Positions 29,404 through 38,489 of a stretch of 64,000 nt of DNA are shown in pieces. The stretch lies in the NCBI RefSeq assembly GCF_963665245.1, contig NZ_OY762269.1:3468237-3532236 (forward strand), in the 5' to 3' direction. Below the pieces are notes generated by a model. The model was not told where the DNA came from. It did no database searches and saw only the letters and a list, made by a program, of their open reading frames with translations. Each line of letters starts with the position of its first letter. Position 1 is the stretch's first letter. The stretch comes from an uncultured Paludibaculum sp. Its GTDB lineage: Bacteria > Acidobacteriota > Terriglobia > Bryobacterales > Bryobacteraceae. Made by a program: the position numbers and the translations under genes.

Positions 29404-30429
29404 CTAAATTCCACGTAGGGAAACCACAAAGTTATCGACGGACGGGCCCTTCTGCACGTTGCGGCGCTGCATGGCTACCAATTGATCCGCCTGTTCGACG
29501 GCCTGCCGCAGCCAGTCGAAACTGACGTGCCCGGCGATCTTCTGCAGCGATTCCCGCAGGTCGCGATTCCGGATGTGCGTGCCGCCGCCATGCAGAATGG
29601 CCACATCCTCCAGTAGTGAATAAAGAGGCTTGAAGTGATAGTCGAGCTTCTCCGACTTACTCGCTAGAAACGACTCGGATTTCTGCGCCCATGCGGCGAA
29701 GTTCGAGGTGCCCGCCGCGGCCTCCAGGAAGGCCATCATGACGCCGCGCCGTTTCTCGTAGACGGCCAGGTTCAGCGAGCACGCCATACCCGGACACCCT
29801 CCGGCCAGCGACACACGCCGCTCGGCGTCCTTCAATTGCTTGGCTTTGGCGAACGCCTTCATCTCCTCCTCAGCCACCGGAGTGAGATGGAAGATCACTG
29901 ACCGTGACCGGATCGTCGACGGCAGGTCATAGGGGTTCTCCGCCGTCACGAACAGGATCATGTGGCTGGGCGGCTCTTCCAGTGTCTTCAACAGCGAATC
30001 GGCGGCCTGCAGGTTGGCGCGGTCCATCTGATCGATCAGGAACACCCGCCACTTGCCCTTCAGCGGCCGCATCTGCGCCCGCTCCTTCGCCTGGCGCATC
30101 TGTTGGATCGAAATCTGGCGCAGCGGCCCGTCGGGCGGGAAGGTCACGAAGTCGGGGTGCGAGGCGAACAACAGAGGATCTTCTGATCGCTTCTCGCTAG
30201 GCCATTTCTCCCGATCGGCAATGATGGTGCGATTCTCTTCGCGGCTCAGGTCGTCGCGCTCAATCTTCTCCGCGTCGCCCAGCAATTGGGCGGCGAAGCG
30301 CCGCACCAGTGTCGCCTTGCCCACGCCCTCGGGTCCGGCCAGCAGGATGGTCTGCGGAATCCGATCGGTCTCGATCATCTTCCACAGTGCGCCGGCGACG
30401 ATGGGGTTGCCCCAGAAATCCCTAAACAT
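29404..30429 (-). CDS. holB: DNA polymerase III subunit delta' (clamp-loader)
   Basis: 341 residues. The N-terminus MFRDFWGNPIVAGALWKMIE and the P-loop-like GPEGVGKATLVRRFAAQLLG fit the AAA+ clamp-loader delta' subunit. A conserved KGKWRVFLIDQMDRANLQAA block and LLKTLEEPPSHMILFVTA segment with STIRSRSVIFHL (SRC-like motif, here SRS) follow. It helps load the beta sliding clamp at replication forks. The zinc-binding Cys set found in many delta'/tau proteins is not obvious. The start ATG at 30429 overlaps tmk by 8 bp, the usual tmk-holB arrangement. The frame continues upstream to 30663 only as a shadow within tmk. It is the last gene of the minus-strand cluster. Confidence 0.92.
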   Translation of the reverse strand: MFRDFWGNPIVAGALWKMIETDRIPQTILLAGPEGVGKATLVRRFAAQLLGDAEKIERDDLSREENRTIIADREKWPSEKRSEDPLLFASHPDFVTFPPDGPLRQISIQQMRQAKERAQMRPLKGKWRVFLIDQMDRANLQAADSLLKTLEEPPSHMILFVTAENPYDLPSTIRSRSVIFHLTPVAEEEMKAFAKAKQLKDAERRVSLAGGCPGMACSLNLAVYEKRRGVMMAFLEAAAGTSNFAAWAQKSESFLASKSEKLDYHFKPLYSLLEDVAILHGGGTHIRNRDLRESLQKIAGHVSFDWLRQAVEQADQLVAMQRRNVQKGPSVDNFVVSLRGI

Positions 30430-31081
30430 GCAACTCCCTGTAGTCGTGGAACACCTGCCACACCCGTCCGGCCACGGTCTCCAGGTCGCCTCGTCCATCC
30501 ACGCGCACCACCCGGCCCGGCTCTTCGGCTTCCAGCGCCTGATAGCCCTGCAGCACGCGTTCGTAGAACGCCCTGCTCTGGTCGTCCATTCGCGTATCCG
30601 CGGAATCTTCCTGGACGTTGCGCGACTTGGCCCGCCCCAGGCTGGTCTCCAGATCCACATCAATCCACAGCGTCAGATCGGGTTGCCGGCCCCGGCAGGC
30701 GATGCGGTCCAGCGTGCGGATCACGTCCACGCCCAACGCCCGGCCGTAGCCCTGATAGGCCCAGGTCGAGTCGGTCCAGCGGTCGCACAGGACGATCTCG
30801 CCGCGCGCCGTGGCCGGTGTCACGATCTCATCCACATTCTGCGCGCGGGCCGCGAAGTAGAGCAGCATTTCGGCGGTCGGGCTCAGATGATGATTGGCCG
30901 GGTCGAGCAGGATGCGGCGGATGGCGCCGCCGATGTCGGTGCCTCCAGGTTCCGCCGTTTCGATCACGGTGTCGCCCGCCGCCCGCAGACGCTCGGCCAG
31001 CATCCGCATCTGCGTCGTCTTGCCGCAGCCGTCCAGGCCCTCAAAAGTCAGAAAGAGGCCGCGGCGGGTCGTCATAGACAT
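30422..31081 (-). CDS. tmk: Thymidylate kinase
   Basis: 219-residue kinase that phosphorylates dTMP to dTDP for DNA synthesis. The P-loop is FLTFEGLDGCGKTTQM. The DR(Y/W)-type substrate motif appears as VLCDRWTDSTWAYQGYGR, and the LID region follows RAKSRNVQEDSADTR. Length is standard. Two in-frame ATGs occur (31081 and 31075), and neither has a decisive ribosome site. The gene overlaps the uracil-DNA glycosylase gene by 41 bp upstream and holB by 8 bp downstream, consistent with tight co-translation. Grouping with uracil-DNA glycosylase and gmk fits a DNA-precursor and repair theme. Confidence 0.96.
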   Translation of the reverse strand: MSMTTRRGLFLTFEGLDGCGKTTQMRMLAERLRAAGDTVIETAEPGGTDIGGAIRRILLDPANHHLSPTAEMLLYFAARAQNVDEIVTPATARGEIVLCDRWTDSTWAYQGYGRALGVDVIRTLDRIACRGRQPDLTLWIDVDLETSLGRAKSRNVQEDSADTRMDDQSRAFYERVLQGYQALEAEEPGRVVRVDGRGDLETVAGRVWQVFHDYRELHV

Positions 31082-31886
31082 AGTGCAGAACTTTCTTCAG
31101 ATCTTCCCATGCTTCACGCTTGGCCGTCTGGCCGCTGGTGGGCCGCAGCAGGTAGGAAGGATGATAGGTGGGCATCACTGGAATCTCCCGCCACATGTGC
31201 CACTTGCCGCGCAGCTTCGTGATGCCCTCTTTTGTGCCTAGCAGCGCCTTGGATGCGGTGCCGCCCAGGGCGCAGATCGCCCGGGGCTTCAACACCATCA
31301 ACTGCCGCGATAGGAACTGTCCGCAGATCTCCATCTCGTCCGGTTCCGGAGCGCGGTTCTCCGGCGGACGGCACTTCACCACATTGCAGATGTAGACATC
31401 GGGCCGGCGGATCGCGAATCCCTCCTTGCCCGAGGTGTTGTCGATCATCTGCGTCAGCAGTTGGCCGGCCCGGCCGACGAACGGCAGTCCCTGCGCGTCC
31501 TCGTCCGCACCTGGCCCCTCGCCCACAAACACCAGCCGGGCACGGTCGTTTCCCGAACCGAAGACGATCGTCTTGCGGCCCTTGCACAACCGGCAGCGCT
31601 GGCAGTCACCCATATCCTCTTGAATTTTTACGAGAGAGTCATTGTCCGGAGATACGGGGAAGTCAGAGGCAAACAGCTTAGGCATCTCGGTGGGTCCACT
31701 CATGGCCGGAACTTCGATACGAGGAGCCGGAGGAACCGGCGCCGGAACTTTGGGGGTGACAACGGCGGGCGCGGCAACGACGGAAGGAGCGGCACTGGCG
31801 CGCGCGGTCCGGGGTTCCACGAAGACACTCTTCACCCCCAGGTCGCGGTAGAACTCCAGATACTGCTTGAGCAGGTCGCGGTCCAT
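31041..31886 (-). CDS. Uracil-DNA glycosylase, family 4 (Fe-S type)
   Basis: 281 residues. A Pro/Ala-rich linker (residues about 30-65) precedes the catalytic domain. Cys in DCQRCRLCKGR, with later Cys in NVVKCRPPENR and EICGQF, suit the 4Fe-4S cluster of family-4 enzymes. The water-activating segment is VGEGPGADEDAQGLPFVGRA, and the DNA-binding motif is PTYHPSYLLR. It removes uracil from DNA in base-excision repair. The Pro/Ala-rich N-terminal extension is common in Acidobacterial and actinobacterial homologues and is likely disordered. The gene lies between coaBC (20-bp gap) and tmk (41-bp overlap). Confidence 0.94.
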   Translation of the reverse strand: MDRDLLKQYLEFYRDLGVKSVFVEPRTARASAAPSVVAAPAVVTPKVPAPVPPAPRIEVPAMSGPTEMPKLFASDFPVSPDNDSLVKIQEDMGDCQRCRLCKGRKTIVFGSGNDRARLVFVGEGPGADEDAQGLPFVGRAGQLLTQMIDNTSGKEGFAIRRPDVYICNVVKCRPPENRAPEPDEMEICGQFLSRQLMVLKPRAICALGGTASKALLGTKEGITKLRGKWHMWREIPVMPTYHPSYLLRPTSGQTAKREAWEDLKKVLHYVYDDPPRPLSDF

Positions 31887-31906
31887 GGTCCGTTCCGTAC
31901 AGGCCC

Positions 31907-33130
31907 CTACTGCCTCTGGTGCAGCGCCAAGCGTAGCTTCAGCACCTCGTTCAGAATCTGATCGGCCAGCACACGCTTCGAGGCGCGCGGCAGCGGCTGA
32001 ATCTCACCAGTGCTCATCACCAGCACGAGTTCGTTCTGATCGCTTTCAAAGCCCACGCCGTCAATTGAGACGTTATTGGCCACTACCATGTCGCAGTTCT
32101 TGGTCTGCATCTTGCGGCGCGCTTCAGCCACCAGATTCTCGGTTTCGGCGGCGAAGCCGACCAGCAACCGGTCCTGCTTGCGGCGCCCGAGTTCGGCCAG
32201 GATGTCCAGCGTCGGGTCGAGTTCCAGCGACAGGCGCATGGCGGACTTTTTGACCTTCTGGGTGGGCACGTTGGCTACATGGTAGTCGGCGACGGCCGCG
32301 CACTTGATGACGATCGTGCTGGTTTCCAGTTGGTCCATCACTGCGTCGTACATCTCGTGGGCGGTTTGGACTGGGATGACTTCCACCCCTTCGGGCGGGG
32401 CCAGTTCCACCGGGCCGCTCACCAGGATCACCCGCGCGCCGCGCAAGGCGGCGGCTTCAGCCAGTGAATAGCCCATCTTGCCCGACGAGCGGTTGGAGAT
32501 GAACCGTACCGGATCCAGAGGCTCGCGGGTCGGCCCGGCCGTCAGCAGGACTGTCTCGCCATCCAGATCGTGCCGTCGCGTCAGCGTCCGCAGCACGGCA
32601 TCCGCGATCTTCTGCGGATCCGGCAGCCGGCCCGGCCCGGTCGTCCCGCAGGCCAGCAGCCCTTCGTCCGGATCGAGGATCACGTGGCCGCGCGCCTGCA
32701 ACGTTGCGATGTTGGTCTGCGTGGCGGGATGCTGCCACATTGCCGTGTTCATCGCCGGGGCCAGTACCACGGGTCCCTCAAAGGCGAGATACAGCGTAGT
32801 GAGAAAATCGTTCGCCAATCCGTTGGCAAACCGTGCCAGCAGATCGGCGGTGGCCGGGGCCACCACCAGGATCTTGTGTTCCTGCGCGACGCGGATGTGC
32901 TCAACGCTGGAGGCGAGCACGTCGTCGGCGGAACCCGAGCCGAACATGTCCGTGATCACTTTGCGGCCAGTGAGCGCGGCGAACGTCAACGGACGGATGA
33001 ACTCCTGCGCGGCCTCCGTCATCACCGTCGTGACGGCAAAATCGCGCTCCATGAGGGCGCGAGCGAGTTCCGCGGCCTTGTATGCCGCGATGCCTCCGCC
33101 CACACCCAAGACGGCAGAATACGATGCCAT
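31907..33130 (-). CDS. coaBC: Bifunctional phosphopantothenoylcysteine decarboxylase/synthetase
   Basis: 407 residues catalysing two steps of coenzyme A synthesis. The N-terminal flavoprotein CoaC domain has VGGGIAAYKAAELARALMER, then the substrate-binding PAMNTAMWQHPATQ and a conserved Cys in LLACGTTGPGRL. The C-terminal CoaB domain begins about residue 190 with TAGPTREPLDPVRFISNRSS and has the KKSAMRLSLELDPTLDIL segment, the usual site of a conserved Lys. The two halves are fused as in most bacteria. Start ATG at 33130 is 12 bp after rpoZ, also the usual gmk-rpoZ-coaBC order. Confidence 0.97.
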   Translation of the reverse strand: MASYSAVLGVGGGIAAYKAAELARALMERDFAVTTVMTEAAQEFIRPLTFAALTGRKVITDMFGSGSADDVLASSVEHIRVAQEHKILVVAPATADLLARFANGLANDFLTTLYLAFEGPVVLAPAMNTAMWQHPATQTNIATLQARGHVILDPDEGLLACGTTGPGRLPDPQKIADAVLRTLTRRHDLDGETVLLTAGPTREPLDPVRFISNRSSGKMGYSLAEAAALRGARVILVSGPVELAPPEGVEVIPVQTAHEMYDAVMDQLETSTIVIKCAAVADYHVANVPTQKVKKSAMRLSLELDPTLDILAELGRRKQDRLLVGFAAETENLVAEARRKMQTKNCDMVVANNVSIDGVGFESDQNELVLVMSTGEIQPLPRASKRVLADQILNEVLKLRLALHQRQ

Positions 33131-33142
33131 GTCACCCCGCGG

Positions 33143-33388
33143 CTAAACTTCGGGTTCAGTGTCCGGTGCCGGCGTGTCCATCCCGGCGTCGTAATAGCTC
33201 ACCAGCCCGCGCCGGACCTCTTCCATCGCCGCCACCGTTGGCTTCTTTGACGTGCTGGGCAGGAACGAACGGGCGCCGCCCTGCAACTGGCGCGCGCGCT
33301 TCGCCGCCACGATGATAAAGCGGTAGGCGCTGCCTTCCGGATCGTCCGGAATCGCGTGGATAGGCGTGCGGTTTACTCTATCGGCCAT
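33143..33388 (-). CDS. rpoZ: RNA polymerase omega subunit
   Basis: 81 residues from the ATG at 33388 (MADRVNRTPIHAIPDD). RFIIVAAKRARQLQGGA matches the conserved omega core, where the usual form is R(Y/F)xLV.xA.RAR(Q/E)L. Omega helps assemble and stabilise RNA polymerase. The assignment is supported strongly by position, directly after gmk and before coaBC. The start overlaps the end of gmk by 11 bp. A TTG ten codons upstream would extend it, but the resulting Lys/Arg/Ser-rich head is not typical. Confidence 0.88.
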   Translation of the reverse strand: MADRVNRTPIHAIPDDPEGSAYRFIIVAAKRARQLQGGARSFLPSTSKKPTVAAMEEVRRGLVSYYDAGMDTPAPDTEPEV

Positions 33389-34022
33389 AATCTTGCTCGA
33401 CCTCTTGTTCTGTTTCAAACGTCGCCAGAATCCGGTCGACTCGCGACTGCATCCCGGGATTCTTGCGCTGCACCCGGGCGGTCATCACGATACAACACAG
33501 CAGATTCGAAGCGACTTCCACATCATCGTTCACCAGCACATAATCGTACTGGCGATAATCGCCGATCTCCCGGACCGCCTCGGCCACCCGTTTCCGGATG
33601 ACCTGCTCGGACACATCCCCCCTGGCTTTGAGCCGCTTTTCCAGCTCTTCCCGCGATGGGGCCAGGATAAAGACACTAATTGCTTCCGGGATCTTCTCCC
33701 TCAATTGTCGCGCACCCTTGACGTCGATGTCGAGGATGACGTCCTTGCCCTCCCGGCGGCCCTGGTCCACATAGCACCGGTGCGTCCCGTAGAAATCATC
33801 GAAGACCTGCGCCCATTCGATGAAGTCACCGCGATCGATCATGGCCCGGAACTCCTCACGGGTCACGAAGTTATACTCCCGGCCGTGTTCCTCCTGGCCG
33901 CGTGGGGCGCGGGTCGTATAGGAAACCGAGAAGATCAGGTTCGGGTCCCGCACCAGCAGGTTGCGCACGAGTGTCGATTTGCCCGAGCCCGACGGGGCCG
34001 AGATGATGATGATTTGGCTCAT
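33378..34022 (-). CDS. gmk: Guanylate kinase
   Basis: 214 residues converting GMP (or dGMP) and ATP to GDP. The P-loop is IIISAPSGSGKSTLVRNLL, and the GMP-binding residues lie in SVSYTTRAPRGQEEHGREYN and FIEWAQVFDDFYGT. The LID block is SREELEKRLKARGDVSEQVI. Length is slightly above the family norm because of a C-terminal tail. Its ATG overlaps the yicC stop by 4 bases (ATGA), and its end overlaps rpoZ by 11 bp. The yicC-gmk-rpoZ order is widely conserved in bacteria. Confidence 0.97.
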   Translation of the reverse strand: MSQIIIISAPSGSGKSTLVRNLLVRDPNLIFSVSYTTRAPRGQEEHGREYNFVTREEFRAMIDRGDFIEWAQVFDDFYGTHRCYVDQGRREGKDVILDIDVKGARQLREKIPEAISVFILAPSREELEKRLKARGDVSEQVIRKRVAEAVREIGDYRQYDYVLVNDDVEVASNLLCCIVMTARVQRKNPGMQSRVDRILATFETEQEVEQDYGR

Positions 34023-34915
34023 TCCAGATTCAATACCTGTTCCCGGATTCGCTCAATATTTGCCTTGGCTTCCAGGCCGAGCCCGGTGATCTTGAGCCCA
34101 AGTTCGCCCACGCCGGAGGTCTTCGAGAGGATGGTATTCGTCTCCCGGTTCATCTCCTGCATCAGGAAGTCCAGTTTCTTGCCGAGCTCGCCGCCTTTGT
34201 CCAGCAGCACGTCGAGTTCCCGCGAGTGAACCTGCAGCCGGCCCAACTCCTCGGTGATGTCGCTGCGATCGGCCAACACGGCGGCTTCCTGCGCCAGCCG
34301 CTGCGGATCCATGGCTACGCCTTTCAGCAATTCCGCCAATCGCTCCTCCAGCCGTGCCCGGAAGTGCTCGACGGCGGGCGCCCGCAACTTCTCAATCTCC
34401 ACCGCGTCGCGCCGGATGTCGGCGTTGTGGCTCTTCAGCAGATCCCGGATCTCGGCGCCCTCGCGCTCCCGGAAGACGTTCAAGGCCGCCAGAGCCTCCT
34501 CCAGCGTCGAGGTGACCAGCATCTCCAACTCCGCCGGAGCGTCTTCCTCTTCCTGGGCCTGGGCCAGCATTCCGGGCAGACGTAGCGCCTTGTGGATGTC
34601 GGGCTGGGCAATCACCTGATAGTCGCGCTCGGCCTCCTTCAAAGCAGTCAGATACGCCTCGAACAGCGGCCGGTTCAGCGCCGCCGCCGCCGTCGAATGT
34701 GCCGGCAGAAAGCTGATGCGCACGTCCACGTGGCCGCGGGAAACGAACTTCTTCACCACCCCTCGCAGCAGCGGTTCGAACTGCTCCAGTTCGCCCGGAA
34801 TGTGCGTGTGCAGGTCCAGGGCGCGGTGATTCACGCTCTTCACCGTGGCCGTGACTTCGCCCAGTTCATTCGTTTTGCGGATTCGGGCAAAGCCCGTCAT
34901 ACTGCGGAGACTCAT
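34019..34915 (-). CDS. yicC: YicC/YloC-family endoribonuclease
   Basis: 298 residues. The N-terminus SLRSMTGFARIRKTNELGEV and the VNHRALDLHTHIPGE segment are hallmarks of YicC/YloC proteins. The C-terminal DUF1732-type region is also present (LAQEAAVLADRSDITEELGR and FLMQEMNRETNTILSKT). Members have been shown to act as endoribonucleases, though the target here is unknown. It lies 3 bases after the ABC exporter and overlaps gmk by 4 bases. No signal or membrane segment is seen, so it is cytoplasmic. Confidence 0.94.
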   Translation of the reverse strand: MSLRSMTGFARIRKTNELGEVTATVKSVNHRALDLHTHIPGELEQFEPLLRGVVKKFVSRGHVDVRISFLPAHSTAAAALNRPLFEAYLTALKEAERDYQVIAQPDIHKALRLPGMLAQAQEEEDAPAELEMLVTSTLEEALAALNVFREREGAEIRDLLKSHNADIRRDAVEIEKLRAPAVEHFRARLEERLAELLKGVAMDPQRLAQEAAVLADRSDITEELGRLQVHSRELDVLLDKGGELGKKLDFLMQEMNRETNTILSKTSGVGELGLKITGLGLEAKANIERIREQVLNLE

Positions 34916-34918
34916 AGA

Positions 34919-36736
34919 TCAGTGCTCCAAATCAACATACTGTAACTCGTGCAGGCGCTGGTAGATGCCACCCTGGCTGACAAGTTCGTCGTGCGTGCCG
35001 ATCTCGCTGATGGCGCCGCAATCCATGACGATAATGCGGTCGGCCCGACGGATGGTGGACAACCGGTGCGCGATGACGATCACCGTCCGGTTCCGCATCA
35101 GGTTGCCCAGGGCGTGCTGCACCAGGACTTCGCTCTCCGTGTCCAGCTGCGACGTAGCCTCGTCCAGAATCAGGATGGGCGCGTTCTTCAGCAGAGCCCG
35201 GGCAATGGAGAGCCGCTGCCTCTGGCCGCCGCTCAGGTTGGTGCCGCGCTCGCCGACCAGCGTATCGTAGCCCTGTGGCAAGGCCTCAATGAACTCCGCC
35301 GCCATCGCCTTTTGCGCGGCATCGCGGATGTCGTCCATCGTAGCCGCGGGCCGGCCATATCGAATATTGGCTGCCACCGTATCGTTGAACAGAAACGTAT
35401 CCTGGCTCACCACCGAGATCTGTAGCCGCAGGCTGTGCAGGCGGACGTCCCGGATGTCGCGGCCGTCAATGCGAATCACCCCGTCGTCGACGTCGTAGAA
35501 GCGCGGCAGCAGCCCGGCGATTGTCGATTTGCCCGCGCCGCTGGGGCCCACCAGCGCTACCACCTCGCCGCGCCGGACCTCCAGGCTCAGGTCACGAATA
35601 GCGAAGCCGTTCGGTGTGTTGGGGTAATGGAAACTGACGTTCTCAAACCGGATGGATTCGTGGAACTCCGGCAGTTGCGGCGCCGCCGGCTTCTCAATGA
35701 TCTGTTGCGGCCGGTCGATGTACTCAAACACCCGCTGGCTGGCGCCCTCGGCCTGCTGGAAGATGTTGTGGATGCCGGTGAGGCGCTTGACGGGCTCATA
35801 CAGCAGCAGCAGGGCGACGACAAAGCTCATGAAGTCGCCGCTGGTCATGTGATTGGCTTTGATTTGCGTCCGCGCGTAAGTGAGCAGACCCACGATGGTG
35901 GCCGCGCCGAAGAATTCGATGATGGGCGACGGCAGCGCCTGGAACGAGATGTAGCGCAGCGACGAGCGCTTGAACTTGCTGGCGGCCTGGCGGAAGCGGT
36001 CGCTCTCCACTTTCTCGGCCGTAAAGCTCTTCACCACCGCGTGGCCGCTGAAGGCTTCCTGCAAAATCTGGCTCATCTCGGCCGCGTGGTCCTGCGCGCT
36101 GCGTGTCGACCGGCGGATTCGCTTGCCCAGCCGCGCCGTCGGCAGCAGCACGAAGGGCAGCACCGTCGTCGAAACCAGGGCCAGCACCCAGTCGCTTTGA
36201 AACAGGACATAGATCATGCCGAACGCCGCGAATACCTGGCGCAGCCAGTCCGCCAGCATCTGCGACACAGCCAGTTGGATCTTCTCGATGTCGGTCATCA
36301 ACGACGACATCAGCCGGCCGGTGGAGTGGCTGCTGAAGAACTCGTGCTCCTCACCCACCACCTTGTCGAAGGCCTGCTGGCGCAGATCGGTCACCGCTGA
36401 GAGGCCCGAGTAGCTCACCAGGTAGTTGCCGAAGTAGTCGGCAATGCCCTTGAGAAGAAAGACAACCAGAATGGCGACAGCCACCAGGGTCCAGACGTTG
36501 TGGATGTTGAAGGGAATGATCTGGTCGAGGTAAAGGTGAATCCCGGTGAAAGCGGGAAAGGGTATGGCGACGCGGGTATCGGCGGAGTCGGGCTGCAGCA
36601 CACGGTCGAAGATCGGTTTCAGCAGGATGGGCAGCATCGTCCGCCCGACACCGGAGATCACCATCAGGACGACCGCGAGAATGAGAGCCGGCGTGTAGCG
36701 CCTCGCGTACCCAAGCAGGCGGACCAACTCCCTCAC
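34919..36736 (-). CDS. MsbA-like ABC exporter (lipid A/lipid flippase)
   Basis: 605 residues fusing six transmembrane helices (about 15-310) to a nucleotide-binding domain (about 350-590). NBD motifs are Walker A VALVGPSGAGKST, signature NLSGGQRQRLSIAR, Walker B PILILDEATSQLDT, and H-loop IVIAHRLSTI. Sequence and neighbourhood fit MsbA, which flips lipid A-core across the inner membrane: the next gene upstream is a glycosyltransferase 9, and a WaaA-LpxK gene is 2 kb away. Other exporters share this architecture, so substrate is inferred. The start is GTG at 36736, overlapping the upstream stop as GTGA. Confidence 0.87.
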   Translation of the reverse strand: MRELVRLLGYARRYTPALILAVVLMVISGVGRTMLPILLKPIFDRVLQPDSADTRVAIPFPAFTGIHLYLDQIIPFNIHNVWTLVAVAILVVFLLKGIADYFGNYLVSYSGLSAVTDLRQQAFDKVVGEEHEFFSSHSTGRLMSSLMTDIEKIQLAVSQMLADWLRQVFAAFGMIYVLFQSDWVLALVSTTVLPFVLLPTARLGKRIRRSTRSAQDHAAEMSQILQEAFSGHAVVKSFTAEKVESDRFRQAASKFKRSSLRYISFQALPSPIIEFFGAATIVGLLTYARTQIKANHMTSGDFMSFVVALLLLYEPVKRLTGIHNIFQQAEGASQRVFEYIDRPQQIIEKPAAPQLPEFHESIRFENVSFHYPNTPNGFAIRDLSLEVRRGEVVALVGPSGAGKSTIAGLLPRFYDVDDGVIRIDGRDIRDVRLHSLRLQISVVSQDTFLFNDTVAANIRYGRPAATMDDIRDAAQKAMAAEFIEALPQGYDTLVGERGTNLSGGQRQRLSIARALLKNAPILILDEATSQLDTESEVLVQHALGNLMRNRTVIVIAHRLSTIRRADRIIVMDCGAISEIGTHDELVSQGGIYQRLHELQYVDLEH

Positions 36737-37644
36737 TGCGCCACCCCCCGCAGCCGTTCCACGGCGGCGATGGCGTCTTCCACCGGTACGCCGGCCAGAC
36801 CGCCAGGGTTGGAAAGAATCTGGCTTCGTGTTCTCCAGGGCGCCCAGATTACAGGATCGGATGTTCCGTAAAGCACAACCACCGGTACTCCAAAGGCGGC
36901 CGCCATGTGAGCAGGGCCGCTGTCGTTTCCCACGAAGAGCTCCGCGCCGGAGAGCAGCGACTTCACCTCTTCCAGAGGAGCGCCGGCCAGCATCTCAAAC
37001 CCGGAAAAGGCGGAAAGATCGTCGCCCGGACCGCCGATGATCACGGGCGGCAGCCCCGACTCGCGCAGATGCCCGGCGAGGACCAGGAAGCGACTGACCG
37101 GCCATGTCTTGTCGACAGCGGAGGCCATCGGATGCACCACCGCGTATGCGGCGCGCCGAGGCGGAGGCGCGCAGAACAGGCGCGCGCGGGGAATGTCACT
37201 GGAAGGCACACCCAGATAGAACACGGCCGAAGCCAAATGTTCCGCAGTATGCACCACTCGTTCTTCGCCCAGGATCTGCTGGGCTCGCGGAATGTGGATG
37301 TTGTAAACCCACTGTTGACGGAAATGGCCGAAACCGGCGCGGTGCGGCGCCAGCGACAGCCCGGTCAACGCCGCGCTGCGTGATCCGCCGTGAAAGTTAA
37401 TGGCCAGGGTGGGATGAAAACCGAGAACCGCGCGTTTCGAGGGAGGGAGGATGGCCGTCACGTCGGGGTTGCCGGAGAAGAGCTGCGCGAAGCGGCCTTC
37501 CACCACGACGGCGATCTCCAGGTCTGGACGGTGCTGCTTTAGCAGTGATACGGCGGGGGTCGTCAGAACACAGTCACCCAAGGATCTGAGCCGCACAACC
37601 AGAACCCGTGCGCCGGGGGGCAACTGCTCGACGACGGATGGCAT
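36733..37644 (-). CDS. Glycosyltransferase family 9 (heptosyltransferase-like)
   Basis: 303 residues in the GT9 family of ADP-heptose:LPS heptosyltransferases, which build the inner core of lipopolysaccharide on the cytoplasmic face. The N-terminal motif RVLVVRLRSLGDCVLTTPAV and the C-terminal SGAELFVGNDSGPAHMAAAFGVP with VVLYGTSDPVIWAPW are diagnostic. Its exact sugar and linkage (WaaC, WaaF or WaaQ type) cannot be decided by eye. Together with the MsbA-like exporter it forms an envelope pair. The start ATG at 37644 is 20 bases after the Trm112-like gene. Confidence 0.9.
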   Translation of the reverse strand: MPSVVEQLPPGARVLVVRLRSLGDCVLTTPAVSLLKQHRPDLEIAVVVEGRFAQLFSGNPDVTAILPPSKRAVLGFHPTLAINFHGGSRSAALTGLSLAPHRAGFGHFRQQWVYNIHIPRAQQILGEERVVHTAEHLASAVFYLGVPSSDIPRARLFCAPPPRRAAYAVVHPMASAVDKTWPVSRFLVLAGHLRESGLPPVIIGGPGDDLSAFSGFEMLAGAPLEEVKSLLSGAELFVGNDSGPAHMAAAFGVPVVVLYGTSDPVIWAPWRTRSQILSNPGGLAGVPVEDAIAAVERLRGVAQ

Positions 37645-37664
37645 GGGCGCGCCGCGGTGAGGCG

Positions 37665-37835
37665 CTACTCCTCGACCCGTGCTTCATCCACCAGCATGAC
37701 TGGGATGTCGTCGCGGATCGGGTAGACCCGATGGCACGCCGGGCATTTCAGGCCACTCTTGTCTTCGGTCAGCGCCACGGATTCCTTGCAGACCGGGCAC
37801 ACCAGAATCTCCAGCAGTTCTTGACTGACAGCCAT
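37665..37835 (-). CDS. Trm112/YcaR-family small zinc-ribbon protein
   Basis: 56 residues, below common ORF-length cut-offs. Cys pairs LVCPVCKESV and LKCPACHRVY form a zinc ribbon, and the end YPIRDDIPVMLVDEA is the family signature (Trm112p-like, UPF0434). Eukaryotic Trm112 activates methyltransferases; the bacterial role is unclear, but the gene is often next to lipid A genes (kdsB, lpxK). That fits this neighbourhood. It lies between the SRPBCC gene (55-bp gap) and the glycosyltransferase (20-bp gap). Confidence 0.92.
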   Translation of the reverse strand: MAVSQELLEILVCPVCKESVALTEDKSGLKCPACHRVYPIRDDIPVMLVDEARVEE

Positions 37836-37890
37836 GGGATTTCAATCAATTGTAGCAATCCGCAACCATGGACGGCACGACGATTCTCGC

Positions 37891-38412
37891 TCAGGGCCGG
37901 ACTTCACAGCGCGCCTTCAGCGCCTCATTCATGGCCCGGAAGCCGACCTCCGTACGGTCGAGCATGCCGGCGAACAGCGGGCCCACCAGCAATCCGGAGA
38001 AGTGCTCTGATTGCTTCAGTTTGGTCCGGCCATCGCCGATGGGCTCCAGCAGGAACCGGTGCTCGCCGGTGAATATGCCGGGCACCGCCAGACCGCCGCG
38101 CCAGGCAAGCTCGCGGTTCGGTGTGATGGTGACGATCCTCACCACGAAGTCCATTTCACTGTCGCCGGGTGGCCGTACGGTTACGTGCAGTTTCTCGCCG
38201 TCGGACAATGTCCCCGAGAGTGTAAGGATGAACGGATTCCACATCGCGTAGTTGCCGGTGTCGGTGAGGATGCGCCACACCGCCTCAGGTGGTGCCGCGA
38301 TAGTGATTTCCGTGTCAATCGTGCGGTCTTCGTGCGTGATGGTGAGGCCAATCCAACAGAAGAAGATCACCAGGCAGAACGCCAGAACAAAAAGTGGGAA
38401 CCCGCGAGGCAT
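37891..38412 (-). CDS. Membrane-anchored SRPBCC (START-like) protein
   Basis: 173 residues. An N-terminal hydrophobic segment (LFVLAFCLVIFFCWIGLTI) anchors a polyketide-cyclase/dehydrase-like SRPBCC domain (IDTEITIAAPPEAVWRILTD, then WNPFILTLSG and a helical C-terminus with FAGMLDRTEVGFRAMNEALK). This fold binds hydrophobic ligands. No function is known for this member. It could be the first gene of the minus-strand cluster ending at holB. It is divergent from ogt, with 77 bp between starts. Confidence 0.8.
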   Translation of the reverse strand: MPRGFPLFVLAFCLVIFFCWIGLTITHEDRTIDTEITIAAPPEAVWRILTDTGNYAMWNPFILTLSGTLSDGEKLHVTVRPPGDSEMDFVVRIVTITPNRELAWRGGLAVPGIFTGEHRFLLEPIGDGRTKLKQSEHFSGLLVGPLFAGMLDRTEVGFRAMNEALKARCEVRP

Positions 38413-38489
38413 GGAGGTGTTCTCCGATTATAATCACGGGCCTCGCCGGTCCGTGCATCGTGGTGGGTTCGCGTTCGTATACTGAAGGC

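Noticed and set aside
29404..30663. 419-codon version of the holB reading frame
   Set aside because: The first 78 codons run through tmk in another frame; the ATG at 30429 starts the recognisable delta' protein.
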